Positions 39,951 through 48,936 of a DNA stretch of 64,000 nucleotides are shown here, piece after piece. The notes under the pieces were generated by a model. That model saw only the letters and a list, made by a program, of their open reading frames with translations, searched no databases and was not told the DNA's origin. The DNA is from Kitasatospora sp. CB01950 (GTDB lineage Bacteria > Actinomycetota > Actinomycetes > Streptomycetales > Streptomycetaceae), in the NCBI RefSeq assembly GCF_001905465.1, contig NZ_LISX01000017.1:28968-92967 (forward strand). The letters run 5' to 3'. Position 1 is the stretch's first letter. Each line of letters opens with the position of its first letter. The position numbers and the translations under genes are program-made.

Positions 39951-41978
39951 GTGATCACGGCGGCGGGACGGAGACGGCTGGGCGCGCTGCTGGCGGTGCT
40001 GGTGGCAGCGCTCGCCCTGGTGCTCGGCGGGGCGACGGCGGCGTCCGCGCACGCCACCCTGGAGGGCACCGACCCGGCGCAGGGCTCGGTCGTGCCGACC
40101 GCGCCCGCCGCGGTGACGCTGACCTTCAGCGAGGGCGTGTCGCTGTCCCCGGACTCGGTGCGGGTGCTCGACCCGCGCGGCACCGCCGTCGACGAGGGCC
40201 GGCCCGACCACGTGGACGGCAAGGCCGCCACCGCCCGGGTGACGCTCCGGCAGGGCCTCGACAACGGCACCTACACGGTGGCGTGGCGGGCCGTCTCGGA
40301 GGACTCGCACCCGATCGGCGGCGCGTTCACCTTCTCCATCGGCGCGCCCTCCGACACCACCGTGAACGCCTCCGCCGTGCAGGGCGCCAAGGCGGACGGC
40401 GCGGTGGGCTTCGCCTACGGCACCGCCCGCACCGTCGCCTACGGCGCGTTCGCGCTGCTGGCCGGCGCCGCCGCGTTCGTGATCGTGGTGTGGCCCGGCG
40501 GCGCGGCCGTCCGCGGCGTGCAGCGGCTGCTGATGAGCGGGTGGGTCGCGCTGTTGCTGTCCACCGTCGCGGTGCTGATGCTGCGCGGCCCGTACGAGCG
40601 CGGCACCGGGCTCGGCCAGGCCTTCGACCTGTCGCTGGTGCGCGCCACCCTGGACGAGCGGATCGGCACCGCGCTCGCCGCCCGCCTGCTGCTGCTCGCC
40701 GCCGCCGGGGTCTTCCTGTCGCTGCTGGTCGGCCAGTTGGGGCTGCAGCCGAAGCCCGCCGCGTCCGCGCCGGACCCCGGGGCGGACCCGGACGCAGACA
40801 CGGCCGCGGACCCGGATTCGGAGTCGGACGCGGAGGAGGCGGAGCTGCGCCGGCTGGAGCGGGCCGCCGCCGAACGGCCGCAGCGCGACACCCGGCTCGG
40901 GCTGGGCCTGGCCGGGCTCGCCCTGGCGATCGCGCTGTCGGCGACCTGGGTCGGCGCCGACCACTCCTCGGTGGGCATCCAGGTCCCGCTGGCGCTGCCG
41001 CTGGCCGCGCTGCACCTGCTCGCCATGGCGGGCTGGCTCGGCGGCCTCGCCGTGCTGGTCACCGGTCTGCGCCACGGCCTGCCCGCAGCCGCCGTCGAAC
41101 GGTTCTCCAAGCTGGCGTTCTGGCTGGTCGCGGTGCTCGCCGTCTCCGGCGTGTACCAGTCGTGGCGGGGCCTGGGCAGCTGGGGCGCGCTGGTGAACAC
41201 CGAGTACGGACGGCTGCTGCTGATCAAGGTCGGCTGTGTGGCGGCGATGCTCGGCGTCGCCTGGATCTCCCGGGCCTGGACGGCCCGGCTGCGGACCGCC
41301 GACCAGACGGCCGCCGTGCCGGAGTCGGTGCCGGCCCTCGCCACCGCCGACCGCGCGGCCGGCGCGGACGCCGACCCGGAGCGGGCCGCGCAGCTCGCCC
41401 GTCAGCAGGCGGTGCTGGCCGAGGCGAAGCAGCGGCGCACCGCCGACGGTTCACCCGTGCGGGCGGGGCTGCGGCGCAGCGTGCTGGTGGAGACGACCGT
41501 CGCCGTGCTGGTGCTGGTGGTCACCACGATGCTCACCAACTCCCCGCCCGGGCGGGTCGCCCAGGCGATCGCCGCGCAGCCGGGCGCGGGCGGCGGCGCA
41601 CCGGTGGCGGGGGCGTCCGCGGTGCCCGGGAAGACGCTGGAGCTGAAGCTGCCGTACGACACCGGCGGCCGGACCCCGAACGCCAAGGGCACCGCCGTCG
41701 TCGGCGTCAACCCGGTGGGCACCGGCCCGAACGCCGTCACGCTGAAGCTCACCGACGCGGCCGGGAAGCCGGTCGAGGTGCCCGAGGTGCAGTTGGCGTT
41801 CACGCTGCCCGACCGCGATCTCGGCCCGCTGCCGGTGACCCTGCAGTCCGAGGGCACCGGCGCCTGGAACGGCACCGCGCAGCTGCCGCTGGCCGGGGAG
41901 TGGGTGGTCTCGGTGACCGTCCGCTCCTCCGACATCGACCAGGTGACGGCCACCCAGCAGTTGAAGGTCGGCCAGTGA
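39951..41978 (+). CDS. CopC-CopD fusion copper transport protein
   Basis: A 675-residue protein: signal peptide to about Ala32, then a CopC copper-binding domain beginning with the mature N-terminal His (HATLEGTDPAQGSVVPTAPA), including VSEDSHPIGGAFTFSIG with another copper His (about 90-105). Eight to nine hydrophobic segments of the CopD type follow (about 135-440), with an acidic linker (PDPGADPDADTAADPDSESD). A C-terminal YtkA/FixH-like extracytoplasmic domain (about 540-675) ends it. GTG 39951 is preferred, with GAAGAGG upstream; ATG 39912 is in frame. It probably corresponds to CdtB of S. lividans (from memory). It overlaps the peroxidase gene by four bases. Confidence 0.9.
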   Translation: MITAAGRRRLGALLAVLVAALALVLGGATAASAHATLEGTDPAQGSVVPTAPAAVTLTFSEGVSLSPDSVRVLDPRGTAVDEGRPDHVDGKAATARVTLRQGLDNGTYTVAWRAVSEDSHPIGGAFTFSIGAPSDTTVNASAVQGAKADGAVGFAYGTARTVAYGAFALLAGAAAFVIVVWPGGAAVRGVQRLLMSGWVALLLSTVAVLMLRGPYERGTGLGQAFDLSLVRATLDERIGTALAARLLLLAAAGVFLSLLVGQLGLQPKPAASAPDPGADPDADTAADPDSESDAEEAELRRLERAAAERPQRDTRLGLGLAGLALAIALSATWVGADHSSVGIQVPLALPLAALHLLAMAGWLGGLAVLVTGLRHGLPAAAVERFSKLAFWLVAVLAVSGVYQSWRGLGSWGALVNTEYGRLLLIKVGCVAAMLGVAWISRAWTARLRTADQTAAVPESVPALATADRAAGADADPERAAQLARQQAVLAEAKQRRTADGSPVRAGLRRSVLVETTVAVLVLVVTTMLTNSPPGRVAQAIAAQPGAGGGAPVAGASAVPGKTLELKLPYDTGGRTPNAKGTAVVGVNPVGTGPNAVTLKLTDAAGKPVEVPEVQLAFTLPDRDLGPLPVTLQSEGTGAWNGTAQLPLAGEWVVSVTVRSSDIDQVTATQQLKVGQ

Positions 41979-43183
41979 CGGCGGTGTCCCGGCGGGCGGT
42001 GCTCGGCGGGGCCGGGGCCGGACTGGCCGTGGGCGCCGTCGGCGGAGTGTGGGGCGGGCGCGCCACCGCGCGGGAGGAGGCCGCGGCGCTGCCCGGGCAG
42101 CGCCGGGTGGCGTTCCACGGGCCCCGGCAGGGCGGCATCGTGGAGCCCGCGCAGGCCCGCGTCGAGTGGGCGGCGTTCGACCTGGTCGCCGGGGCCGGGC
42201 GGGACCGGGCGGCGGGGCTGCTGCGGGACTGGTCGGCGGCCGCGGCCCGGATGGCCGTCGGCGAGCCGGGCGGGGACGGCGGCGGCGGGATCGCGCTGGA
42301 CGCCGGCCCGAGCTCGCTGACCGTCACCTTCGGCTTCGGCGCGAGCCTGTTCGACAAGCTCGGCCTGGCCGACCGCCGCCCGCCCGCGCTGGCCGCGCTG
42401 CCCGCCTTCCCCGGCGACGCGCTCGACCCGGCCCGCTCGGACGGCGACCTGTGGGTGCAGATCGGCGCGGACGACGCGCTGGTCGCGGTGCACGCGCTGC
42501 GGGTGCTGCGCCGGCTGTCCGCCGGGGTGGCCGCGCCGCGCTGGCTGATGTCGGGCTTCGCCCGCACGCCCGGCACGACGCCGACGCCGATGACCGGCCG
42601 CAACCTGATGGGCCAGGTCGACGGCACCAACAACCCGCGCCCGCAGGACGGCGACTTCGCCGCGAAGGTGTTCGCCACCGGTCCCGACTGGATGGCGGGC
42701 GGCAGTTACGCGGTGCTGCGCCGGATCCGGATGCTGCTGGACGACTGGGAGTCGCTGCCGGCGGACCGCCAGGAACGCCTGGTGGGGCGCCGCAAGAGCG
42801 ACGGCGCCCCGCTCTCGGGCGGCCCGGACGCGGGCGAGCGCACCCCCGTCGACCTGGCGGCGACCGGCCCGGACGGCGTGCTGGCGATCGCCCCGGACGC
42901 GCACGTCCGGGTGGCCGCGCCCGCCTCCAACGGCGGGGCGGCGATGCTGCGCCGCGGGTTCTCGTTCCACGACGGCCTGTCGGCGGACGGCTCGCCCGAC
43001 GCGGGCCTGCTGTTCGCCGCGTTCCAGGCCGACCCGGCGCGCGGCTTCGTCCCCGTGCAGCAGCGGCTGGCGCGCGGCGACGGCCTGTCCCGCTTCCTGC
43101 GGCACGAGGCGGGCGCGCTGTTCGCGGTGCCGCCGGGCGCGCCGGAGGGCGGGTACGTGGGGCAGCCGCTGCTCGAAGGCTGA
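41975..43183 (+). CDS. dtpA: Dyp-type heme peroxidase, Tat-exported (EfeB/DtpA type)
   Basis: A 402-residue B-class-like dye-decolourising peroxidase. A twin-arginine signal (SRRAVLGGAGAGLAVGAVGG) directs folded, heme-loaded protein outside. The peroxide-handling Asp is in GQVDGTNN (the GxxDG motif, about residue 213). The proximal heme His is in DAHVRVAAPA and the Arg region is MLRRGFSF. In Streptomyces this peroxidase is required for maturation of the copper-radical oxidase GlxA and for normal tip glycan deposition, and lies in the same sco-ecuC-cdtB-dtpA operon (literature, from memory). GTG 41975 overlaps the preceding stop. Confidence 0.93.
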   Translation: MTAVSRRAVLGGAGAGLAVGAVGGVWGGRATAREEAAALPGQRRVAFHGPRQGGIVEPAQARVEWAAFDLVAGAGRDRAAGLLRDWSAAAARMAVGEPGGDGGGGIALDAGPSSLTVTFGFGASLFDKLGLADRRPPALAALPAFPGDALDPARSDGDLWVQIGADDALVAVHALRVLRRLSAGVAAPRWLMSGFARTPGTTPTPMTGRNLMGQVDGTNNPRPQDGDFAAKVFATGPDWMAGGSYAVLRRIRMLLDDWESLPADRQERLVGRRKSDGAPLSGGPDAGERTPVDLAATGPDGVLAIAPDAHVRVAAPASNGGAAMLRRGFSFHDGLSADGSPDAGLLFAAFQADPARGFVPVQQRLARGDGLSRFLRHEAGALFAVPPGAPEGGYVGQPLLEG

Positions 43184-43301
43184 CGTTCGGCGGTCGGACG
43201 GCCGCACGGCGGGGCCCCGGAAGTGGCTAAGGTGGCAGACCGGGCCCGCAGCTGCCCACGCAGTTCGCATCACCCATCACGCTGTTCGTTCGGAGGCGGT
43301 C

Positions 43302-44237
43302 ATGTCGGCGACCCGTTACACCTATCTCGGGCCCGCGGGCACCTTCACGGAGGCCGCGCTGCGGACGCTGCCGGAGTCGGGGACGCGGGAGTTGACGCCG
43401 CTGGCGTCGGTGTCGGCGGCGCTGGACGCGGTGCGGGCGGGCGAGGCTGCGGGCGCGATGGTGGCGATCGAGAACTCGGTGGACGGCGCGGTCACCACCA
43501 CCAGCGACGAGCTGATCAACGGCAGCGCGCTGATGATCTACCGCGAGGTGCTGCTGCCGATCTCGTTCGCGCTGATGGTCCGCCCGGGCACCGTGCCGGG
43601 CGACGTGAAGACCGTCACCGGGCATCCGGTGGCGCAGCCGCAGGTGCGGCACTGGCTGGCGGCGAACCTGCCGGACGCGCAGTGGGAGTCGGCGGCGTCC
43701 AACGCGGAAGGCGCCCGGCTGGTCCAGGAGGGCCGCTACGACGCCTCGGTCGCGGGGTCGTTCGCCGCCGAGCTGTACGGGCTGGAGGTGCTGTCGGACG
43801 AGATCCAGGACGCGGCGGCGCCGACCACCCGGTTCGTGCTGGTGGGCCGGCCGGGGCGGGTGTCCTCGGCGACCGGCTGGGACAAGACCTCGATGGTGGT
43901 CTGGCTGCCGGACGACCACCCCGGTGCGCTGCTGGAACTGCTGCAGGAGTTCGCGGTGCGCGGGATCAACCTGATGCGGATCGAGTCCCGGCCGACCGGC
44001 GAGGGCATGGGCAGCTACTGCTTCCTGATCGACTGCGAGGGGCACCTGAGCGAGCGGCGGGTCAGCGAGGCGCTGACGGGCCTGAAGCGGATGTGCCCGC
44101 AGGTGCGTTTCCTCGGCTCGTACCCGCGCGCGGACCGGGGCACCGCGTCCCCGCTGCGGCAGGGCACCTCGGACCTGGATTTCGCGAATGCCGCGGACTG
44201 GCTGTCGCGCTGCCTGGACGGCCGCGGCGAACTCTGA
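43302..44237 (+). CDS. pheA: prephenate dehydratase
   Basis: A 311-residue enzyme of phenylalanine synthesis: prephenate to phenylpyruvate. The catalytic domain (about 1-190) has YLGPAGTFTEAAL at the N-terminus, AIENSVDGAV, and the essential Thr-Arg-Phe in APTTRFVLVG. A C-terminal ACT domain (about 200-285) with GALLELLQEFAVRGINLMRI and ESRP gives phenylalanine feedback control. GGAGG lies before the ATG. The stop codon falls within the first copy of a 20-bp tandem duplication. It is monodomain, without chorismate mutase, as in other actinomycetes. Confidence 0.95.
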   Translation: MSATRYTYLGPAGTFTEAALRTLPESGTRELTPLASVSAALDAVRAGEAAGAMVAIENSVDGAVTTTSDELINGSALMIYREVLLPISFALMVRPGTVPGDVKTVTGHPVAQPQVRHWLAANLPDAQWESAASNAEGARLVQEGRYDASVAGSFAAELYGLEVLSDEIQDAAAPTTRFVLVGRPGRVSSATGWDKTSMVVWLPDDHPGALLELLQEFAVRGINLMRIESRPTGEGMGSYCFLIDCEGHLSERRVSEALTGLKRMCPQVRFLGSYPRADRGTASPLRQGTSDLDFANAADWLSRCLDGRGEL

Positions 44238-44270
44238 CGTCGGCCCGGGAACTCTGACGTCGGCCCGGGA
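44231..44270. repeat. 20-bp perfect tandem duplication at the end of pheA
   Basis: ACTCTGACGTCGGCCCGGGA occurs twice head to tail (44231-44250, 44251-44270), followed by a partial third ACTCT. The pheA stop codon is in the first copy, so the protein is unaffected. Confidence 0.9.
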
Positions 44271-44424
44271 ACTCTCCGGCGGCCGCGGCGCAAGAACCCG
44301 ATTCCGGCCGTAACGGGGTCGAACGGGGCCGCGTTCCGTTCATTTTCGACACGCCCGAACGTCACCTGCCCGGCCGACCGGCGTTCACCGGGGGCGGCCG
44401 GGGGCCGGTGCGGGGCGGGGTGGT

Positions 44425-44793
44425 TCATCCACAGGACCGGCCCGGCATCCACAGGAGGCGGTTGTCCCCAGGCGGGCGAAGTTATCCACAGGGCGGGCGT
44501 GAGTCGACAAACCGGTAAAGACACCCCCAGGCCTGGTCGGATCATCAGCTAGGGGCATAGGGCGGACTAATCGGACCAGAGTCACCCCGCCACCGACAAA
44601 TCACCTGTCCGAGCGAGCGAATTCCCTCACTCGGGAAGCCGAATCAAGGTTTGAAACCCGGAATTACCGGTTCGATGGCCTGCGGACCATTGGTTTTCCC
44701 CTGTCCACAGGCTCGCCCCCACGCCTGTGGACAACCGGGTGCCGAAAGGGTTCTCCACCGAAGTTATCCACAGGGCGGCGGGAGTTATCCCCA
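44425..44793. promoter_or_regulatory. cluster of nine DnaA-box-like sites between pheA and serS
   Basis: Exact boxes: TTATCCACA at 44482-44490 and 44764-44772, and TTGTCCACA on the minus strand at 44726-44734. Near matches: TCATCCACA 44425-44433, GCATCCACA 44445-44453, TTGTCCCCA 44462-44470, CTGTCCACA 44701-44709, TTCTCCACC 44751-44759 and TTATCCCCA 44785-44793. The 692-base gap holds no gene. No dnaA or dnaN is adjacent, so it is not oriC itself. It is like the high-affinity DnaA-titrating cluster (D78) described near oriC in S. coelicolor, which I recall being close to the serS region. Confidence 0.7.
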
Positions 44794-44929
44794 GCCCCGG
44801 GGCGTTCGCCCGCACCCGCGCTCCGGCGGCCGGGTGCAGGATGCCAGATTTCCGGACAGAGCGCGACATACCGGCCCAAGCTTCGCGATGGCCGGATTCC
44901 GGCCCCGCCCCGGCCGGTAGGCTTGATCC

Positions 44930-46207
44930 GTGATCGACCTTCGCCTGCTCCGTGAAGACCCGGACCGCGTACGCACTTCGCAGCGCTCCCGTGGTGAGGA
45001 CGTCGACCTGGTCGACGCCCTGCTCTCCGCCGACGAACGCCGCCGCGCGGCCGGCACCCGCTTCGACGAACTGCGCAGCGAGCAGAAGCAGCTGGGCAAG
45101 CAGGTCGCCGCCGCCAAGGGCGAGGAGAAGTCCGCCCTGCTGGCCCGCACCAAGGAGCTGGCCGCCGAGGTGAAGGCCGCCGACGCCGCGCAGAGCGAGG
45201 CGAAGGAGGAGGCCGACCGGCTGCAGCGCGCGCTGGCGAACCTGATCGACCCGGCCGCCCCGGTCGGCGGCGAGGAGGACTTCGTCACCCTTGAGGAGAT
45301 CGGCACCCCGCGCGACTTCGCCGCGGAGGGCTTCGAACCCCGCGACCACGTCGAACTCGGCCAGCTGCTCGGCGCGATCGACACCGAGCGCGGCGCGAAG
45401 GTGGCCGGCGCCCGTTCCTACTACCTGACCGGCCCGGGCGCGCTGCTCGAACTGGCCCTGGTCAACATGGCGATGGCGCAGGCCTCCGCGGCCGGCTTCA
45501 CCCCGATGATCACCCCGGCGCTGGTCCGCCCCGCGGCGATGGACGGCACCGGCTTCCTCGGCCAGGCCGCCGAGAACGTCTACTACCTCGAGGACGACGA
45601 CCGCTACCTGGTCGGCACCAGTGAAGTCCCGCTGGCCGCCTACCACATGGACGAGATCCTGGACGGCGAGAAGCTGCCGATGCGGTACGCGGGCTTCTCG
45701 TCCTGCTTCCGTCGCGAGGCCGGCACCTACGGCAAGGACACCCGCGGCATCATCCGGGTCCACCAGTTCGAGAAGGTGGAGATGTTCGTCTTCACCACCC
45801 CCGAGGACGCCGAGGCCGAGCACCGCCGCCTGCTCCAGTGGGAGAAGGACTTCCTGAACGCGCTGGAGCTGCCCTACCGGGTGATCGACGTCGCCTCCGG
45901 CGACCTCGGCGCGTCCGCCGCCCGCAAGTTCGACATCGAGGCGTGGATCCCCACCCAGGGCAAGTACCGCGAGGTCACCTCGACCTCCAACACCACCGAG
46001 TACCAGGCCCGCCGGCTCTCCATCCGGATGCGCGACAAGGACGGCGTCCGCCCGGTCGCCACCCTCAACGGCACCCTGGTGGCCGTGCCCCGGGTCATCG
46101 TCGCGCTGCTGGAGAACCACCAGCAGGCGGACGGCTCGGTGGTCCTGCCCGAGGCGCTGCGGCCGTTCCTCGGCGGGAAGGCCGTGCTGGAGCCCGCGGC
46201 CAAGTAA
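44930..46207 (+). CDS. serS: seryl-tRNA synthetase
   Basis: A 425-residue class IIa aminoacyl-tRNA synthetase charging tRNA-Ser (and tRNA-Sec where present). The N-terminal tRNA-binding antiparallel coiled coil spans about 28-110, followed by the catalytic core: motif 2 SSCFRREAGTYGKDTRGIIRVHQFEKVEMF (about 258-287, shown in part) and motif 3 with LNGTLVAVPRVIVALLENHQ. Length is standard. A TAGGCT element about eight bases before the GTG suggests a leaderless transcript. Its promoter lies just downstream of the DnaA-box cluster, so DnaA might influence its expression. Confidence 0.96.
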   Translation: MIDLRLLREDPDRVRTSQRSRGEDVDLVDALLSADERRRAAGTRFDELRSEQKQLGKQVAAAKGEEKSALLARTKELAAEVKAADAAQSEAKEEADRLQRALANLIDPAAPVGGEEDFVTLEEIGTPRDFAAEGFEPRDHVELGQLLGAIDTERGAKVAGARSYYLTGPGALLELALVNMAMAQASAAGFTPMITPALVRPAAMDGTGFLGQAAENVYYLEDDDRYLVGTSEVPLAAYHMDEILDGEKLPMRYAGFSSCFRREAGTYGKDTRGIIRVHQFEKVEMFVFTTPEDAEAEHRRLLQWEKDFLNALELPYRVIDVASGDLGASAARKFDIEAWIPTQGKYREVTSTSNTTEYQARRLSIRMRDKDGVRPVATLNGTLVAVPRVIVALLENHQQADGSVVLPEALRPFLGGKAVLEPAAK

Positions 46208-46245
46208 CCGCCCGTCCGTCCCGGAGCACCTGGAGCACTTCGCGC

Positions 46246-47058
46246 ATGAGCACCGACGCCCTGCCCTACCGGCTGGTCGCCACCGATCTGGACGGGACGC
46301 TGCTCACCAGCGCCGAGAGCGTCTCCGCCCGCACCCGGGAGGCCCTGGCCGCCGTCACGGCGCTCGGGGCGCAGCACATCATCGTCACCGGCCGCTCGGC
46401 GGGCTGGACGAAGCCGGTGCTGGACGAGATCGGCTACACCGGGATCGCGGTCTGCGGGCAGGGCGCGCAGGTGTACGACGCGGGCGCGCACAAGCTGCTC
46501 ACCTCGGTCACCCTGGACCGGCAGCTGGCCGCGCTGGCACTCGCCGCGATCGAGGCCGAGGTCGGTCCGGTGGCGGTCGCCGCCAACCAGGACGGTCTGG
46601 ACGGCGAGGTCGTCACGGGGCCCGGTTTCCAGCTGCGGATCGCCACCGGGCTGCCGGTGCGCGAGGTCGCCCCGGAGCAGTTGCTGACCGCGCCGGTCAG
46701 CAAGCTGTACATCCAGCACCCGGAGTTGACGGACGATCAACTGGCCGACGCCGCCCGCTCGGTGGCCGGCCGGCTGGTCGGCGTGGTGATGGCGGGCGAC
46801 GGCATCGTCGAGCTGCTGCCGCTGGGCCTGACCAAGGCGACCGGCCTGTCCCTGGCGGCACGCCGGCTGGGCGTCACCGCCGCCGGGACGATCGCGTTCG
46901 GCGACATGCCGAACGACATACCGATGCTCCGCTGGGCCGCGCACGGCGTGGCGATGGGCAACGCCCACCGGGAGCTGCTGGCGGTCGCCGACGAGGTGAC
47001 GGTCTCCAACGACGAGGACGGCGTCGCCGCGGTGCTGGACCGGGTCTTCGGCCTCTGA
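46246..47058 (+). CDS. HAD-superfamily (Cof-type) phosphatase
   Basis: A 270-residue cytoplasmic hydrolase. Motif I LVATDLDGTLL has the nucleophile Asp, motif II is IIVTGRSA, motif III Lys is in GLTKATGLSLAAR, and motif IV is IAFGDMPNDIPML. The large C2 cap (about 85-190) makes it a Cof/YidA-type sugar-phosphate or nucleotide phosphatase. The conserved neighbour of serS in Streptomyces, it lies 38 bases downstream and probably shares its transcript; GGAG is about 12 bases before the ATG. Substrate unknown. A strong terminator follows. Confidence 0.93.
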   Translation: MSTDALPYRLVATDLDGTLLTSAESVSARTREALAAVTALGAQHIIVTGRSAGWTKPVLDEIGYTGIAVCGQGAQVYDAGAHKLLTSVTLDRQLAALALAAIEAEVGPVAVAANQDGLDGEVVTGPGFQLRIATGLPVREVAPEQLLTAPVSKLYIQHPELTDDQLADAARSVAGRLVGVVMAGDGIVELLPLGLTKATGLSLAARRLGVTAAGTIAFGDMPNDIPMLRWAAHGVAMGNAHRELLAVADEVTVSNDEDGVAAVLDRVFGL

Positions 47059-47076
47059 TCCCTCCGAAAGAGCGGC

Positions 47077-47111
47077 GAAAGCGCCACCGGCCGAGTGCCG
47101 GTGGCGCTTTC
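47077..47111. terminator. terminator after the serS-HAD unit, shared with the LCP gene
   Basis: A perfect 15-bp stem GAAAGCGCCACCGGC (47077-47091) / GCCGGTGGCGCTTTC (47097-47111) with a 5-base loop. It gives a T-tract on both strands (GCTTTCG and CTTTCGCC), so it serves both convergent genes. Confidence 0.88.
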
Positions 47112-47130
47112 GTGTGCTGCGGGGGGCCGG

Positions 47131-48936
47131 TCAGCCGTAGCTGACGTTGGAGCAGGGGTCCTCGTCGGCGGAGCGGGCGTCGTTGGAGACGGCGGACGAC
47201 AGCGGGCCCGGGTCGGGGGTGGTGCCGCCCTGGCCGTTGCCGGCGCTCGCGGCGTAGTCCTTGCCGAGGATCAGCGAGATGCCGGCGGTGGAGCCGGCCT
47301 CGACGGTGGCGCCGGGGAACAGCGAGGCGACGGCCTCCGCGTTGGCCTTCTGGCCGGAGCCGTACTGGACCACGGTGGTGGCGTGGTTCTGGCTGCTGGC
47401 GTTGCCGGTGGCGGTGACGGTGAAGTTCGCGGCCTTCAGGGCGCCGGCGGCCTTGTTGCCGAGGCCGGCGGCGCCGCTGCCGTTGAAGACGCCGACCTTG
47501 ATGCCGGTGCCGTTGACCGGGGTGGCGGGGGCGCTGGAGGACGGAGCGGCGGATTCGCTCGGAGCGGGGCTCTGGCCGCCGGAGGCGTCCGTGCCGTCGA
47601 GGGTGCGGTCGGCCTTGAGGGCGGCCCACAGCTGGTCGACCTCGGGGTGGTTGAGGCCGATCCGGTTCCCGTCGTAGTGCCAGGGGGTGGTGATGAACTT
47701 GATGTCGTGCAGGTCGATGTCCTTGAGGGACGTCCCCAGGTCGAGCAGCTTGTCGACGCCGGCCAGGCCGGGGTCGACGGTGAGCGACTTGGTGGCGGCG
47801 TCGGCCAGCGGCAGCAGGTTGGTCGGGCTCATGCCCTTGGTCTTGACCGTCTTCATCAACTGGGACAGGAAGGCCTGCTGGCGCTTCATCCGGCCGACGT
47901 CGGAGCCGTCGCCGATGCCGTGCCGGAGCCGGACGTAGTCGAGGGCGGCCTGGCCCTCGACCTTCTGCACGCCCTTGGGGTAGATCTCCTTGCCTCCGGT
48001 CTTGGGCAGCTTGGGGTTCAGGTCGTAGTCGTGGATCGGGTTGGGCAGGCAGACCTCGACGCCGCCGACGGCCTTGGTCATCGCGGCGAAGCCCTCGAAG
48101 TTGACCACCATGGTGTGGTCGACCCGCAGGCCGGTGAGGGCCTCGACGGTGTTCTGGGTGCAGGCCGGGTTGCCCTGCTCGGTGCCGCCGACCGAGAAGG
48201 CGCCGTTGAACATGGCGCTGGTCTGCGGCTTGGTCCAACTCTTGTTCGGCAGCATGCACCTGGGGATGCTGACCATGGCGTCGCGGGGGAACGAGACGCC
48301 GACGGCGTGCTTGTGGTCGGCGTAGACGTGCAACAGGATCGTGGTGTCGGAGCGGGCGCCGCCCTCGTCGCCGCCGCCGAGGTCCTTGTTGGCGCCGTCG
48401 CGCGAGTCGGAGCCGATCAGCAGGATGTTCATCGGGCGGCGGCCCTCGGAGTCGGCCGCGGCGGCCTCCGGGCGGTCCTTGCTGATGCCTTCGCCGTCGA
48501 AGGCCGAGATGTTGCCGTTCAGCCGCCAGTAGACGTAGCCGCCGGTGCCGACCACGGCGACGGAGGCGCCGACCAGCGACCAGATGATGATCTTCTTGGC
48601 CTTGCGGGGCTTGCGACGCCCCTGCGCGGCCGCCCGGCGTGACCCGCCCCGGCCGCCCGACCCCGCCCCCGACCCGCCCGACGACTCGGTCTCCGGCTCG
48701 GCGGCGGAAGCGGAGGCCGCCCGTCGCCCGCTGCGCGGCGGGGTGGCGGCGGAGCCGCGGCCCTGGGCCCGACGGCCCCCGGCCCGGCCGCCGGCCGCCT
48801 GGTCGTCGTGGCTGCCCGCGCGGCGGCGCGGCACTCCCGCGGGCGGTGGGTCCTGCCGGTGGGCGTCGCTTTGCGGCGGCTCGTTCTCCCACCAGCCGGC
48901 GTTCGCGTCGGACGCCCCCGCCCTCTGGCCTGCCAT
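47131..48936 (-). CDS. LytR-CpsA-Psr (LCP) family cell-wall glycopolymer ligase
   Basis: A 601-residue membrane-anchored phosphotransferase that attaches teichoic acid-like or capsular glycopolymers to peptidoglycan. A cytoplasmic, Pro/Gly/Arg-rich disordered tail (1-113) is followed by one helix (IIIWSLVGASVAVVGTGGYV, about 116-136). The LCP domain (about 168-345) has NILLIGSDSRD, RSDTTILLHV, FPRDAMVSIP and RLRHGIGDGSDVGRMKRQQA, with the conserved Arg/Asp set for pyrophosphate binding. A C-terminal LytR_C domain (about 460-555, IKVGVFNGSGAAGLGNKAAG) completes it. It is monocistronic and convergent with the HAD gene. Confidence 0.94.
   Translation of the reverse strand: MAGQRAGASDANAGWWENEPPQSDAHRQDPPPAGVPRRRAGSHDDQAAGGRAGGRRAQGRGSAATPPRSGRRAASASAAEPETESSGGSGAGSGGRGGSRRAAAQGRRKPRKAKKIIIWSLVGASVAVVGTGGYVYWRLNGNISAFDGEGISKDRPEAAAADSEGRRPMNILLIGSDSRDGANKDLGGGDEGGARSDTTILLHVYADHKHAVGVSFPRDAMVSIPRCMLPNKSWTKPQTSAMFNGAFSVGGTEQGNPACTQNTVEALTGLRVDHTMVVNFEGFAAMTKAVGGVEVCLPNPIHDYDLNPKLPKTGGKEIYPKGVQKVEGQAALDYVRLRHGIGDGSDVGRMKRQQAFLSQLMKTVKTKGMSPTNLLPLADAATKSLTVDPGLAGVDKLLDLGTSLKDIDLHDIKFITTPWHYDGNRIGLNHPEVDQLWAALKADRTLDGTDASGGQSPAPSESAAPSSSAPATPVNGTGIKVGVFNGSGAAGLGNKAAGALKAANFTVTATGNASSQNHATTVVQYGSGQKANAEAVASLFPGATVEAGSTAGISLILGKDYAASAGNGQGGTTPDPGPLSSAVSNDARSADEDPCSNVSYG

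Noticed and set aside
44425..44793. Chromosomal replication origin (oriC)
   Set aside because: DnaA boxes are present, but no dnaA or dnaN flank the gap and the box number is below that expected for a Streptomyces oriC (around 19). A titration cluster explains it better.
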